A stretch of 64,000 nt of DNA, from the NCBI RefSeq assembly GCF_000158955.1, contig NZ_GG657757.1, positions 7,539,187 through 7,603,186 of the forward strand. The letters are read 5' to 3'. The first letter of the stretch is position 1. Every line of letters begins with the position of its first letter. Under the pieces are notes generated by a model that was not told the origin of the DNA, did not search any database, and was given only the letters and a program-made list of their open reading frames with translations. Below, piece after piece: positions 6,668 to 15,593 of this stretch. Position numbers and translations under genes: made by a program. This DNA comes from Streptomyces viridochromogenes DSM 40736 (lineage in GTDB: Bacteria > Actinomycetota > Actinomycetes > Streptomycetales > Streptomycetaceae).

Positions 6668-9352
6668 ATGACGGAGGTACGGCCCACGGCCGCCGCCTCG
6701 GACTCCCTGTGGGAGCGCGACGAGGAAGTCGCCGCCGTCACGCGGGCGCTCGACAGCCTCTGCGCGGACCGCACCTCGCCCGGCGGGCTGCTGGTCTTCC
6801 GGGGCGAGGCCGGACTCGGCAAGACCGCGCTGCTGGCCGAAACCCGCCGCATCGCCGAGGCCCGCGGCTGCACGGTCTGGTCGGCGCGCGGCGGTGAGAC
6901 CCTCAGGTCGGTCCCCTTCAACGTCGTACGGCAGTTACTGCAACCGGCGCTGGTGTCGATGCTGCCCGAGGAGGCACGCGATTACCTCGGCGACTGGTAC
7001 GACATCGCCGGTCCCGCCCTCGGCATAGCCGACCCCGGCGACCGGCAGGCCGACCCGCGGGGCGTGTGCGACGGCCTGGTCGCGGCCGTGCGCCGGCTCT
7101 CCCGCCGGGACTGGCCGCTGGTCCTGCTGATCGACGACGCCCACTGGGCCGACCAGGAGACCCTGCACTGGCTCGCGGCCTTCGCAGAGCGCCTCGACGA
7201 GGTGTCCGTCCTGGTCGTCGTCACCCGCCGCCCGGACGACGTCCCCGGCGCGAGCGCCCGCCACCTCGACACCGTCGCCGCCGCGGCGGACGGACCCGCC
7301 ACGCCCCTGAGCGCCCTCACCCCGGACGCCACAGCCGGACTCACCCGCGCCACCCTCGGATCGCACGCCGACGCCGCGTTCTGCCGCGAGGTCTGGGCCG
7401 TCACCGCCGGCAACCCCTACGAGACGGTCGAACTCCTCGCCAAGGTGCAGGACAGCGAACTCGAACCGGTCGAGGCCCGGGCCGGGGAACTGCGCGAACT
7501 CAACCGCTCCGCCCGCGGCGGCGGCCTCGTCGCCCGCCTGGAGGAACTCGGCATAGACGCGACCAGGTTCGCCTGGGCCGCCGCCATCCTCGGTACCGGC
7601 ATCTCCATCGACCTGGTCGCCAAGCTCGCCACCCTGAAGCCCGACGAAGCCCGCCGCTCCGCCGAACTGCTGCGCACCGCCCGCATCCTCACCGCACCCG
7701 ACCCCGCGACCGGCCGCAGCGGCGACGGCGACCTGGAGTTCGTCCACCCCCTGATCGCCACCGCCGTCTACAACTCCATCCCCGACGCCCTGCGCACCGC
7801 CATGCACGGCATCGCCGCCCGGATCGTCACCGACGAGGGGCACGGCGCCGCGGCCGCGGCCCGCCATCTCATCGAGGTCCACCCGGACGACGACGAGGAA
7901 CTCGTCGGGCAACTCCGGGAAGCCGCCCGCGAGCACCTCGCCGTCGGCGCCCCCGACGCGGCCCGCCGCTGCCTGGAACGCGCCCTCAAGGAACCGCCCC
8001 GGCCCGACTCGCACCCGCACGTGCTGTACGAACTGGCCGAGGCCACCTTCTTGACCGCGCCCGCCCGCACCATCGGCCACCTGCGCACGGCGCTCGGCAT
8101 GCCTGGCCTCGACGGGGACCAGCGGGTGGACGCCGTCTTCCGGCTCTCCCAGGCGCTGCTCCACAACGACCAGCTGGAGGAGGCCGTCCGCACGGTCGAG
8201 GCGGAGGCCGCCCGGCTCCAGCCGGGACCCGCCCGGATGCGGCTCCAGGCCGTGCACTTCATGTGGGAGGGCCTCCACGCCGGCGAGGCCACCTCACCGG
8301 GCCGCTCACAGCGGCTCGCCGACCTCGCGAGCACCTGCACCGGCCGGGACAACTCCGAACGCGCGCTGCTCATCCTGCGCGGCTTCGACGCCCTGATGCA
8401 CGGCGAGAACGCCGAGGAGGTCGCCGAGCTGTGCGACCGCGCCCTCGTCAACGGCCGTCTGGCCCCCGGACTCGGCTGGACCGACACCGAGTGGGGCATC
8501 GAACTGCTGCTGATGCTGGCCAACGCGTACGCCTTCACCGACCGCCTCGACCGCGCCGAGTCCCTCTACAACGAGGCCCTGCGCGCCTACGAGACGGCCG
8601 GCTGGAGCGGCGGCCACCTCGCCCTGGCCCATGCCTACGTGGGGCTCGGCCACCGCAGGCGGGGCCGGCTGAAGGACGCGGAGGCGTCCCTGCGCGAGTC
8701 GCTGCGCCTCGCCGAGCGCGTCGGCCGCGGCCTGTCCCTGTACTGGTCCGCGACCTGCAACCTCGTCGACACGCTGCTCGCCCGCGGCCGGGTCGCGGAG
8801 GCCTGGGAGGTCGCCGAACGGCACGGCTTCGCCCCGCCCTACCCGTCCACCATCGTCCTGCCGGACCCACGCTCGGTGCGCGGCCGGCTGCTGCTGGCCG
8901 TCGGCCGCACCAAGGACGGCATCAACGAACTGGAGGCCGCCGAGAAGGCCGCGGCGGCGCGCGGCCACCACAACCCGGTACTCGTCCCCTGGGCGGCCGA
9001 TCTCGCCCGGGCCCTGCGCACCGAGGACCCGGACCGTGCCGCCCGGCTCGCCGTCGACGTCCGCCGCAGGGCCGAGCGTTTCGGCACGGACACCGCGATA
9101 GGGGAGGCCCTGCGCTGCGCCGCCGCCCTGGAGACCGGCCAGCGCGCGGTCCGGCTCGCCGCCCAGGCCGTCACCTACCTGGAGGCCTCGCCCTGCCAGT
9201 ACGAACACGCGGCGGCCCGCATCGAGTACGGCATCGCCGCCCGCTCGATGACCGACCTCGACCGCGGTCTGGACCTGGCGGTCTCGTGCGGAGCGGACGG
9301 TCTGGCGGCCCGGGCACGCGCGGAACTGGAGACGGGCGCCGGGCTCCGCTGA
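6668..9352 (+). CDS. LAL-type STAND ATPase lacking the LuxR HTH; contains a TTA codon
   Basis: The 894-residue protein has the architecture of LAL (large LuxR-type) regulators. It has an AAA/STAND ATPase with Walker A GEAGLGKTALL (residues 46-56) and Walker B PLVLLIDDAHWAD (about 149-161), then a long helical TPR-like region to the end. LAL proteins normally finish with a LuxR helix-turn-helix; this one stops right after LAARARAELETGAGLR, the point where that domain usually begins. No HTH is encoded in the next 240 bp in any frame I checked. ATG 6668 is preceded by GGGAGG; the open frame upstream is not coding. Codon 90 (6935-6937) is TTA, predicting dependence on bldA tRNA. It may act through a partner rather than on DNA. 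Confidence 0.85.
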   Translation: MTEVRPTAAASDSLWERDEEVAAVTRALDSLCADRTSPGGLLVFRGEAGLGKTALLAETRRIAEARGCTVWSARGGETLRSVPFNVVRQLLQPALVSMLPEEARDYLGDWYDIAGPALGIADPGDRQADPRGVCDGLVAAVRRLSRRDWPLVLLIDDAHWADQETLHWLAAFAERLDEVSVLVVVTRRPDDVPGASARHLDTVAAAADGPATPLSALTPDATAGLTRATLGSHADAAFCREVWAVTAGNPYETVELLAKVQDSELEPVEARAGELRELNRSARGGGLVARLEELGIDATRFAWAAAILGTGISIDLVAKLATLKPDEARRSAELLRTARILTAPDPATGRSGDGDLEFVHPLIATAVYNSIPDALRTAMHGIAARIVTDEGHGAAAAARHLIEVHPDDDEELVGQLREAAREHLAVGAPDAARRCLERALKEPPRPDSHPHVLYELAEATFLTAPARTIGHLRTALGMPGLDGDQRVDAVFRLSQALLHNDQLEEAVRTVEAEAARLQPGPARMRLQAVHFMWEGLHAGEATSPGRSQRLADLASTCTGRDNSERALLILRGFDALMHGENAEEVAELCDRALVNGRLAPGLGWTDTEWGIELLLMLANAYAFTDRLDRAESLYNEALRAYETAGWSGGHLALAHAYVGLGHRRRGRLKDAEASLRESLRLAERVGRGLSLYWSATCNLVDTLLARGRVAEAWEVAERHGFAPPYPSTIVLPDPRSVRGRLLLAVGRTKDGINELEAAEKAAAARGHHNPVLVPWAADLARALRTEDPDRAARLAVDVRRRAERFGTDTAIGEALRCAAALETGQRAVRLAAQAVTYLEASPCQYEHAAARIEYGIAARSMTDLDRGLDLAVSCGADGLAARARAELETGAGLR

Positions 9353-9590
9353 GCACGCCGGCCGGGTCGGGGCCGCACCGGCAGCTCGGTGGTGCTGTGC
9401 CGCACAGGCGCCGCAGGGCCGGGTCGGGCAATATCGGCCGGCCGGTGAGGGCAGGCGGTGCCGCGTCGGGCCGACGGGCCGGGCGGTATTCGGTCGGCCG
9501 GTGGGGGCGACCGAAGCCGTGCCGCGCTGGGGTGGGGCGCCGGGGCGGTCGGCCCTTGAGGGGAGACGGTGCTGTGCCGCGACGGGCCGG
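9353..9590. repeat. Gap with imperfect direct repeats of about 45-50 bp
   Basis: Between the ATPase gene and the SDR lies 238 bp without coding signal. 9422-9465 and 9477-9526 align imperfectly: both run GG(T/C)CGGGC, then (A/T)TATCGG-like, GGCCGGTG and end GTGCCGCG. A weaker third copy continues to about 9590. It looks like decayed tandem duplication; function unknown. Confidence 0.35.
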
Positions 9591-10382
9591 TCAGGTCCGC
9601 ACCAGTTGATCGGTCACCGCTGCCAGACGCGTCCGTACCTCCGGGTCGTAGGCCGCCGCGTGGGCCCGCCCCGGCCGTGTCCCGTCGTAGAAGCCGCCGC
9701 TTCCCCTGTCCCGCGTGGCCAGGGCGAGTACCCCGGCCGCCCCGTCGGCGACCGTGTTCCACGGGGTCACGTCCGCCTCACGGACCATCGCCGTGTCCAT
9801 GTAGGTCGCCGGATGCAGCACGTTCGCCGAGACACCGGTGCCGGCCAGCTCCTCGGCGAGCGCGAAGGTGTGCGCCGCGAGGGCGAACTTGCTGCGGCAG
9901 TACGCCGAGACGCCGTCGTAGCCGCGGGTGAACTCGGGGTCCTCGAAGACCAGGGGCTCCTGCCCTGCCGAGCCGACGTTGACGATCCGGGCGGGCGCGT
10001 TCGCCCGCAGCACCGGCAGCAGCGCCCGGGTCAGCACGACCGGTGCCAGGTAGTTGACCGCGAGCCGCAGCTCATGCCCGTCGACGCTCAGCTCACGTCC
10101 CGCACCGGGCGTCCCGAAGCCCACCCCGGCGTTGTTCACCAGCACGTCGAGCTCGGGATGCGCGTCGGCGACGTGCCCGGCCAGCTCGCGCACCCGCGCC
10201 AGCGAGGCCAGGTCGGCGACGAACGCCTCGGCGTCCCCCTCGGCGCGCAGCTCCTCGGCCAGCCGCTCGGTACGGTCCGCGTCCCGGCCGTGGACGAGGA
10301 CGACGTGCCCGGAACGGACCAGCTCGAAGGCGACGTACCGGCCGAGCCCCGAGGTGGCGCCCGTGATCAGGATGGTGGACAT
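9591..10382 (-). CDS. Short-chain dehydrogenase/reductase
   Basis: The 263-residue Rossmann enzyme is a classical SDR: TGATSGLG cofactor loop (residues 7-14), LVNNAG (about 83-88), a Ser in NVGSAG and the catalytic Y-x-x-x-K in SAYCRSKFAL. The loop after beta-2 (HGRDADRTE, with Arg/Asp) favours NADP(H). The middle insert DPEFTRGYDGVSAY is typical of the WWOX/retinol-dehydrogenase-like group widespread in actinobacteria. The ATG follows GGTGGGG. It stands alone, 78 nt beyond the end of the pca operon, and its substrate is unknown. Confidence 0.85.
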   Translation of the reverse strand: MSTILITGATSGLGRYVAFELVRSGHVVLVHGRDADRTERLAEELRAEGDAEAFVADLASLARVRELAGHVADAHPELDVLVNNAGVGFGTPGAGRELSVDGHELRLAVNYLAPVVLTRALLPVLRANAPARIVNVGSAGQEPLVFEDPEFTRGYDGVSAYCRSKFALAAHTFALAEELAGTGVSANVLHPATYMDTAMVREADVTPWNTVADGAAGVLALATRDRGSGGFYDGTRPGRAHAAAYDPEVRTRLAAVTDQLVRT

Positions 10383-10460
10383 GTCCCCACCGTAGGCACG
10401 CCGTGCGCGCCCGAGCGAGCCGCCGTCGGGCGTACGACCGGCAGGATCACCCTCCGGCCC

Positions 10461-11579
10461 CTACGAGGCGTCGTCCTCCTCCGCGAGCACCCGCTGAGCC
10501 GTGGCGAACGCCGAGTTCGCCGCCGGGACGCCGCAGTACACCGCCGTCTGGAGCAGGACCGCGCCGATCTCCTCCTGCGTGAGCCCGTTGCGGCGCGCCG
10601 CCCGCACATGCATGGCCAGCTCGTCGTAGTGGCCGTGCGCGACCAGCGCGGTGAGGGTGATCATGCTGCGTTCGCGGCGCGACAGCGTCGGGTCGGTCCA
10701 GATCTCACCCCAGGCGTAGCGCGAGATGAAGTCCTGGAAGCGCGCCGTGAAGGGGGTCTGCCGGGCCTGCGCCCGGTCGACGTGCGGGTCGCCGAGCACC
10801 TCGCGCCGCACCTCCATCCCGCGTCCGGCGGGCGCGCCGAAGTGGGCCCGCAGTGCGGTCAGCACCGCCTCCGGGCACTGCGCGGGCGCCAGGTGGGAGG
10901 CGCCCGGGATCTCCACGAGCGCCGCGTCCGGTACCGCGTCGGCGATCTCCCGCAGGTGTGCGGGCGGAGTCGCCGGATCGTCCCGGCCGGCGACCAGCAG
11001 AGACGGCACGCGGATGTCGGGCAGCCGGTCCCTCAGGTCGAACGCGGCGAGCGCGTCACAGCAGGCGGCGTAGGCGTCCGGGTCGGCGTCCCGGTGGTCC
11101 TGGACCAGCTCCGGCACGGTGAACCCGGACGTGAACCAGCGCGCGTCCGCGTTGTCCGCGAGCCCGGCCAGCCCCTCCCGCCGCACCAGCGCCGCCCGCT
11201 CCTCCCAGGGCTTCGCCCCGTTGAAGTGCGCCGACGAGCAGATCACGGCCAGTGACGACAGCCGCTGGGGATGATGCACCGCGAGATGCAGTCCCACGGC
11301 CCCGCCCAGCGACACACCCGCGTACGCGAACCGCTCGACGCCGAGCGAGTCGGCGAGCGCCAGCACCAGGCCGGCGAGGTCGCCGACCGTCGCGCCGGCC
11401 CGGACGAGACCGGCCGCCGAACCCCCGTGTCCCGGCAGGTCCCAGCGGACCACCCGGTGAGTGACCGACAGCTCGGGCGCCACCTTGTCCCACAGCGCGT
11501 ACGACGTGCCCAGCGAGGGGCCGAGCAGCAGCGGGGGAGCGGAGGGGGACCCTTCGGCACGGTGGTTGAGGAGTGTCAA
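10461..11579 (-). CDS. pcaL: Fused 3-oxoadipate enol-lactonase / 4-carboxymuconolactone decarboxylase
   Basis: One 372-residue polypeptide carries two successive steps. Residues about 1-245 are an alpha/beta hydrolase (PcaD) with nucleophile motif GVSLGG, an acid in AGRDDPATP and His in GASHLAP. Residues about 260-365 are a carboxymuconolactone decarboxylase (PcaC) with RRERSMITLTALVAHGHYDE. Together they turn gamma-carboxymuconolactone into 3-oxoadipate. The start is a TTG at 11579 overlapping the pcaB stop (TTGA), with GGAG 6 nt upstream; the open frame further upstream is inside pcaB. It is the last gene of the pca operon. The fusion is known in actinobacteria as pcaL. Confidence 0.93.
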   Translation of the reverse strand: MTLLNHRAEGSPSAPPLLLGPSLGTSYALWDKVAPELSVTHRVVRWDLPGHGGSAAGLVRAGATVGDLAGLVLALADSLGVERFAYAGVSLGGAVGLHLAVHHPQRLSSLAVICSSAHFNGAKPWEERAALVRREGLAGLADNADARWFTSGFTVPELVQDHRDADPDAYAACCDALAAFDLRDRLPDIRVPSLLVAGRDDPATPPAHLREIADAVPDAALVEIPGASHLAPAQCPEAVLTALRAHFGAPAGRGMEVRREVLGDPHVDRAQARQTPFTARFQDFISRYAWGEIWTDPTLSRRERSMITLTALVAHGHYDELAMHVRAARRNGLTQEEIGAVLLQTAVYCGVPAANSAFATAQRVLAEEDDAS

Positions 11580-12871
11580 CGTCGCTCCAGAGCACGGTCG
11601 GTGAGGGCTCCGGCGGAGCCGGTGTAGTGGGTGGGGTCGAGGTCGGCGTCCGCCAGTTCCGGCGCCTGGTCGAGCGGGCGCCCCGTCGAGGCCAGCCGGG
11701 TGAGGAGTTCCTTGGCACGGGCCCGGCCCAGCACCGGGGCCAGCTCGGCGGACAGCCGCTCGGAGACGATCAACCCGTCCGTCAGATCCAGGTGTTCGCG
11801 CATGGCCTCGGGCCTGACCCGCAGCCCCTCCGCCAGTTCGACGGCATCCCGGGCGGCCCCGCCGGCCAGCCGCAGCAGGTCCCTGAGCGGTTCCCACTCC
11901 GCGTGCCAGGCCCCGGCGGGCCGCTCGTCCTCCGCCGCCAGTGACCCGTACAGCGTGGCCGCGAGCTGCGGGGCCCGCCGCGCGGCGGAGGCGATGAGGG
12001 TGGACCGTACGGGATTGGACTTGTGCGGCATGGCGGACGATCCCCCGCCGCTGCCTTCCACCACCTCGGAGATCTCGGTGCGCGAGAGGGTGAGGACGTC
12101 CACGGCGATCTTGCCGAGCGCGCCCGCCGTGAAGGCGAGACACCCCGCGAGATCGGCGACGGGCGTCCGCAGGGTGTGCCAGGGCAGCTCGGGCGCCCGG
12201 AGCCCGAGCTCACGGGCGTACGCCGCCGGCAGCTCGGTCGGATCGCTCGCGCCGTATGCCCCGAAGGCCGCCAACGTCCCCGCCGCGCCCCCGAGTTGTG
12301 CGGGCAGCGTGTCCCGCACGGTCAGCACCCGGTCCCGCGCGTCGAGCACCAGCGACCGCCACCCGGCCGCCTTCAGCCCGAACGTCGTCGGCACGGCGTG
12401 CTGGGTGAGCGTCCGCCCCGGCATCGCGGTGTCCCGGTGCTCGGTGGCCAGTGCGGCCAGCGCCCGCTCGGTGCGGCCCAGATCGTCGAGAAGCAGGCCG
12501 AGCGTGCGCGCGGCGACCAGCATCGACGCCGTGTCCATGATGTCCTGACTGGTCGCGCCCCGGTGGACGTAGGGGCCGTACTCCTCGCCGACGGCCTCCG
12601 TCAGATCCGCGACCAGGGGGATGACGGGGTTGCCGCCCGCGCGGGCCCGCTCGGCGACGGACCGCACGTCGAAGGCGTCGCTGCCGGCCGCCTCGGTCAC
12701 CACCGCCGCCGCCTCGGCGGGGGCGAGCCCGAGCGCGGCCTGGGCCCGGGTCAGCGCCGCCTCCGCGTCGAGCAGCGCCCGCAGATACGCGTGGTCGCTC
12801 GTGGCGGAGGAGGCCGCAGAGCCGGACCATCCGGGGGCGAGCAGGCCGGTGTCACCGTGCGCAGCTGTCAC
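11576..12871 (-). CDS. pcaB: 3-carboxy-cis,cis-muconate cycloisomerase
   Basis: PcaB cyclises beta-carboxymuconate to gamma-carboxymuconolactone. The 431-residue protein is a fumarase/aspartase-superfamily member with the signature loop GGSSAMPHKSNP (about residues 272-283), an N-terminal HRGATSQDIMDTA that carries the conserved Thr-Ser-Gln-Asp, and the TLTQHAVPTTFG segment. It overlaps pcaG upstream by 4 nt and pcaL downstream by 4 nt (TTGA), so it is tightly coupled in the operon. Length and motifs are normal. Confidence 0.95.
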   Translation of the reverse strand: MTAAHGDTGLLAPGWSGSAASSATSDHAYLRALLDAEAALTRAQAALGLAPAEAAAVVTEAAGSDAFDVRSVAERARAGGNPVIPLVADLTEAVGEEYGPYVHRGATSQDIMDTASMLVAARTLGLLLDDLGRTERALAALATEHRDTAMPGRTLTQHAVPTTFGLKAAGWRSLVLDARDRVLTVRDTLPAQLGGAAGTLAAFGAYGASDPTELPAAYARELGLRAPELPWHTLRTPVADLAGCLAFTAGALGKIAVDVLTLSRTEISEVVEGSGGGSSAMPHKSNPVRSTLIASAARRAPQLAATLYGSLAAEDERPAGAWHAEWEPLRDLLRLAGGAARDAVELAEGLRVRPEAMREHLDLTDGLIVSERLSAELAPVLGRARAKELLTRLASTGRPLDQAPELADADLDPTHYTGSAGALTDRALERR

Positions 12872-13473
12872 TGGAACTCCAGGAAGACCGTCTCGCCTTC
12901 GCCCTGAAGGCGGATGTCGAAACGGTACGTGCCGCTGTCCTCCGCCACGGCGACCAGCGTGTCGCGGCGTCCGTCCTCCAGCCGGGACAGCAGCGGGTCG
13001 GCGGCGAGCGCCTCAGCGTCGTCCGGCAGGTAGATCCGGGTGTACAGGTGCACGAGGAGCCCGCGTGCGAAGACGCACACGCTGAGGTACGGGGCGCTCC
13101 GCCCGCGCGCGCCGGGCCGCAGGGTCCGCGCGTACCAGTGGCCGTTCGCATCGGTCTGGATCCGCCCCCAGCCCGTGAACTCCACGCCGTTGCGCCCCAG
13201 GAAGCCGCCGGAAGCCGGATCGCGGCGCATCGAACCGTCGGCCGTCGGCACGTTGCCGTCCGGGTCCGGGCCCCAGAGCTCGATCAGGGCGTCGGGCAGC
13301 GGCCCGCCCTCGCCGTCGAGGACGTACCCGTGCACGGTGACCGTGTCCGGATGCCCGAGGGGCGCGATGTCCTCGCCGCCGCGGAACGGCAGGGCGTGGC
13401 CGTAGAACGGTCCGACGGTGTGCGAGGGGGTGGGCAGCACGCTCTCCGGCCGGCCGGTGTCGATCTTCGTCAT
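12868..13473 (-). CDS. pcaG: Protocatechuate 3,4-dioxygenase alpha subunit
   Basis: The 201-residue alpha subunit pairs with PcaH to form the intradiol ring-cleaving dioxygenase that opens protocatechuate to beta-carboxymuconate. It shows the intradiol fold (GYVLDGEGGPLPDALIELWG; GWGRIQTDANGHWYARTLRPG; PYLSVCVFARGLLVHLYTRIY) but lacks the full Tyr/Tyr/His/His iron-ligand set, as expected of alpha. It starts 6 nt after pcaH ends and overlaps pcaB by 4 nt. Confidence 0.95.
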   Translation of the reverse strand: MTKIDTGRPESVLPTPSHTVGPFYGHALPFRGGEDIAPLGHPDTVTVHGYVLDGEGGPLPDALIELWGPDPDGNVPTADGSMRRDPASGGFLGRNGVEFTGWGRIQTDANGHWYARTLRPGARGRSAPYLSVCVFARGLLVHLYTRIYLPDDAEALAADPLLSRLEDGRRDTLVAVAEDSGTYRFDIRLQGEGETVFLEFQ

Positions 13474-13479
13474 GGCAGG

Positions 13480-14253
13480 TCAGCGCCCTTCTTCGATCCA
13501 GGTGGCATGCGGGCCGTCCAGCACGATGTCCCAGTGGTAGCCCATCGAGAACTCCGGCACCGACAGGCTGTGGTCGTACGTCGCGACCAGTCGCTGCCGG
13601 GCCGCGTCGTCCGTCACCGACTGGATGATCGGGTCGTGGGGGAACAGCGGGTCGCTCGGGAAGTACATCTGCGTCACGAGCCGCTGGGTGAACGCCGTGC
13701 CGAAGAGCGAGAAGTGGATGTGCGCGGGCCGCCAGGCGTTGACGTGCTGGCGCCACGGGTACGGGCCCGGCTGGACGGTGGTGAAGTGGTAGCGGCCCTC
13801 GCCGTCGGTGAGCGTGCGGCCCACGCCGGTGAAGTTCGGGTCCAGCGGGGCGTCGTGCTGCTCGCGCTGGTGGGCGTAGCGGCCCGCCGAGTTGGCCTGC
13901 CAGATCTCCACGAGCTGGCCGCGCACCGGGCGGCCGTCCCGGTCCAGGAGACGGCCGGAGACGGTGATGCGCTCGCCGATCGGCTCCCCGTCGTGCTGCC
14001 GGGTGAGATCGTTGTCGGTCTCGGTGATGTCCCGCTCCCCGAAGGCCGGGGAGGACAGCTCCACCAGCTCCGGGTCCTGGCTGACGTCGATGGCGACCGG
14101 CGGCTGCTTCGGGTGGCGGAGTACCGAGGAGCGGTACGGCGCGTAGTCGCGACGCGGTTGGTGCTCCACGGGCCCGCCGTCGGCGAGGCGCTTCTCGTAG
14201 GCGGCGCGCTCGGCCGCGATCTCCCGGTCGATGTCGTGCTGAGTGAGAGTCAT
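13480..14253 (-). CDS. pcaH: Protocatechuate 3,4-dioxygenase beta subunit (iron-binding)
   Basis: The 257-residue beta subunit holds the Fe(III). Likely ligands are Tyr in SAGRYAHQRE, Tyr in GPYPWRQH and the two His of RPAHIHFSLFG. The frame is open up to 14436, but MTLTQHDIDREIAAE at 14253 is the recognisable N-terminus and the upstream part is a non-coding spacer with a repeat. It sits between pcaF and pcaG; the 137-bp gap before it is the largest inside the operon and carries a hairpin, so read-through or a second promoter may apply here. Confidence 0.95.
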   Translation of the reverse strand: MTLTQHDIDREIAAERAAYEKRLADGGPVEHQPRRDYAPYRSSVLRHPKQPPVAIDVSQDPELVELSSPAFGERDITETDNDLTRQHDGEPIGERITVSGRLLDRDGRPVRGQLVEIWQANSAGRYAHQREQHDAPLDPNFTGVGRTLTDGEGRYHFTTVQPGPYPWRQHVNAWRPAHIHFSLFGTAFTQRLVTQMYFPSDPLFPHDPIIQSVTDDAARQRLVATYDHSLSVPEFSMGYHWDIVLDGPHATWIEEGR

Positions 14254-14280
14254 GGGGGTCCCTGAGGTTCGTACCGTTCT

Positions 14281-14390
14281 CGTCGACGGGGGCGAGGATC
14301 GCGCCCCTTCAGGGGCGCGGGGCTGAATCGATATGCGGTGCCGCCGCGCGGGCGCGACCGGCCACAGGCGGCCCGCAGCCGACAGGGGGG
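14281..14390. repeat. Streptomyces-type intergenic repeat with hairpin inside the pca operon
   Basis: GCGCCCC-TTCA-GGGGCGC (14301-14318) is a perfect 7-bp hairpin followed by GGGGCTGAATCGATATGCGG and a GC-rich tail ending near 14390. The pattern 'GCGCCCCTTCAGGGGCGCGG' followed by 'ATCGATATGCGG' is one I recall as scattered widely between Streptomyces genes; this is recollection, not a search. Here it separates pcaF from pcaH and could act as a weak attenuator within the transcript. Confidence 0.5.
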
Positions 14391-15593
14391 CTACCGTTCG
14401 AGGACCAGGGCGAGGCCCTGGCCCACCCCGATGCACAGCGTCGCGACTCCGACGCCACCGCCCCGCCGGGCCAGCTGATGGGCCACCGTCGCGGCCAGCC
14501 GTGCCCCGGACGCGCCCAGCGGATGTCCCAGGGCGATCGCGCCTCCCTGCGGGTTGAGGATCGCGGGATCACACTCGGGCCACTCGGCCACACACCCCAG
14601 CACCTGCGCGGCGAACGCCTCGTTCAGCTCCAGCACGGACAGGTCGCCGAACCCTCTGCCCGCCTTGGCCAGCGCGCGGTTCACCGCCTCCACCGGCGCC
14701 AGCCCGAAGTAGTGCGGGTCGGTCGCGGAGACACCCGTCGCGCGGACCCGGGCCAGCGGCTCGCGGCCCGTCGCCCTCAGCCCTTCCTCGTCGACGAGCA
14801 GCAGCGCCGCCGCACCGTCGTTCAACGGGGACGCGTTGCCCGCCGTCACCGTGCCGCCCTCCGCACGGAACGACGGCTTCAGCTTGGCCATCGCCGCCAG
14901 GGAGGCGTCCGCGCGGACAGTTTCGTCGGCGGCGAAGACCACCGGCTCACCCTTGCGCTGCGGGATCGTCACGGGCGCCAGTTCACCGTCGAACAAGCCC
15001 TCCGACTGCGCCCGCGCCGCCTTCTGGTGGCTGCGCAGCGCGAACTCGTCTTGCTGTTCCCGGCCGATCTTGTGCTTGTCCGCGATGAGTTCGGCCGACT
15101 CGCCCAGCGGGATCGTCCACTGCGGCTCCATGCGCGGGTTGACCATCCGCCAGCCGAGCGTCGTCGAGTACAGCTCGGTGTGCCCGGCGGGGAAGGGCTT
15201 GTCGTTCTTCGGCAGCACGTACGGCGCGCGGGTCATGGACTCGACGCCCCCGGCCAGTGCGATGGACGCGTCGCCGAGCGCGATGGCCCGGGCCGCCTGG
15301 ATCACGGCCTCCAGGCCGGACGCGCACAGCCGGTTGACCGTCACGCCCGGAACGGACGTGGGCAGACCTGCGAGCAGCGCGGCCATCCGGCCCACGTTGC
15401 GGTTCTCCTCGCCCGCCCCGTTCGCGTTGCCGAAGTACACGTCCTCGACCCGGGCCGGATCCAACTGCGGCGTACGGCCCAGGAGTTCGCGGACGGCGTG
15501 CGCGGCCAGGTCATCCGGGCGCACGCTCGCGAGGCTCCCGTTGTAGCGGCCGGTCGGCGTGCGGACCGCGTCGACGATGTAGACGTCCTTCAC
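14391..15593 (-). CDS. pcaF: 3-oxoadipyl-CoA thiolase
   Basis: PcaF cleaves 3-oxoadipyl-CoA with CoA to succinyl-CoA and acetyl-CoA, the last step of the pathway. The 400-residue thiolase has the nucleophile Cys in VNRLCASGLEA (about residue 90), the NEAF motif, the His in GGAIALGHPLGASGAR and the second Cys in LCIGVGQG. It overlaps pcaJ by 4 nt (ATGA). Context decides between general acetyl-CoA acyltransferase and PcaF; the latter is clear here. Confidence 0.94.
   Translation of the reverse strand: MKDVYIVDAVRTPTGRYNGSLASVRPDDLAAHAVRELLGRTPQLDPARVEDVYFGNANGAGEENRNVGRMAALLAGLPTSVPGVTVNRLCASGLEAVIQAARAIALGDASIALAGGVESMTRAPYVLPKNDKPFPAGHTELYSTTLGWRMVNPRMEPQWTIPLGESAELIADKHKIGREQQDEFALRSHQKAARAQSEGLFDGELAPVTIPQRKGEPVVFAADETVRADASLAAMAKLKPSFRAEGGTVTAGNASPLNDGAAALLLVDEEGLRATGREPLARVRATGVSATDPHYFGLAPVEAVNRALAKAGRGFGDLSVLELNEAFAAQVLGCVAEWPECDPAILNPQGGAIALGHPLGASGARLAATVAHQLARRGGGVGVATLCIGVGQGLALVLER

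Noticed and set aside
11580..12143. Extension of pcaL into pcaB
   Set aside because: That frame is antisense-like inside pcaB, which is clearly coding; the TTG at 11579 gives the coupled start.
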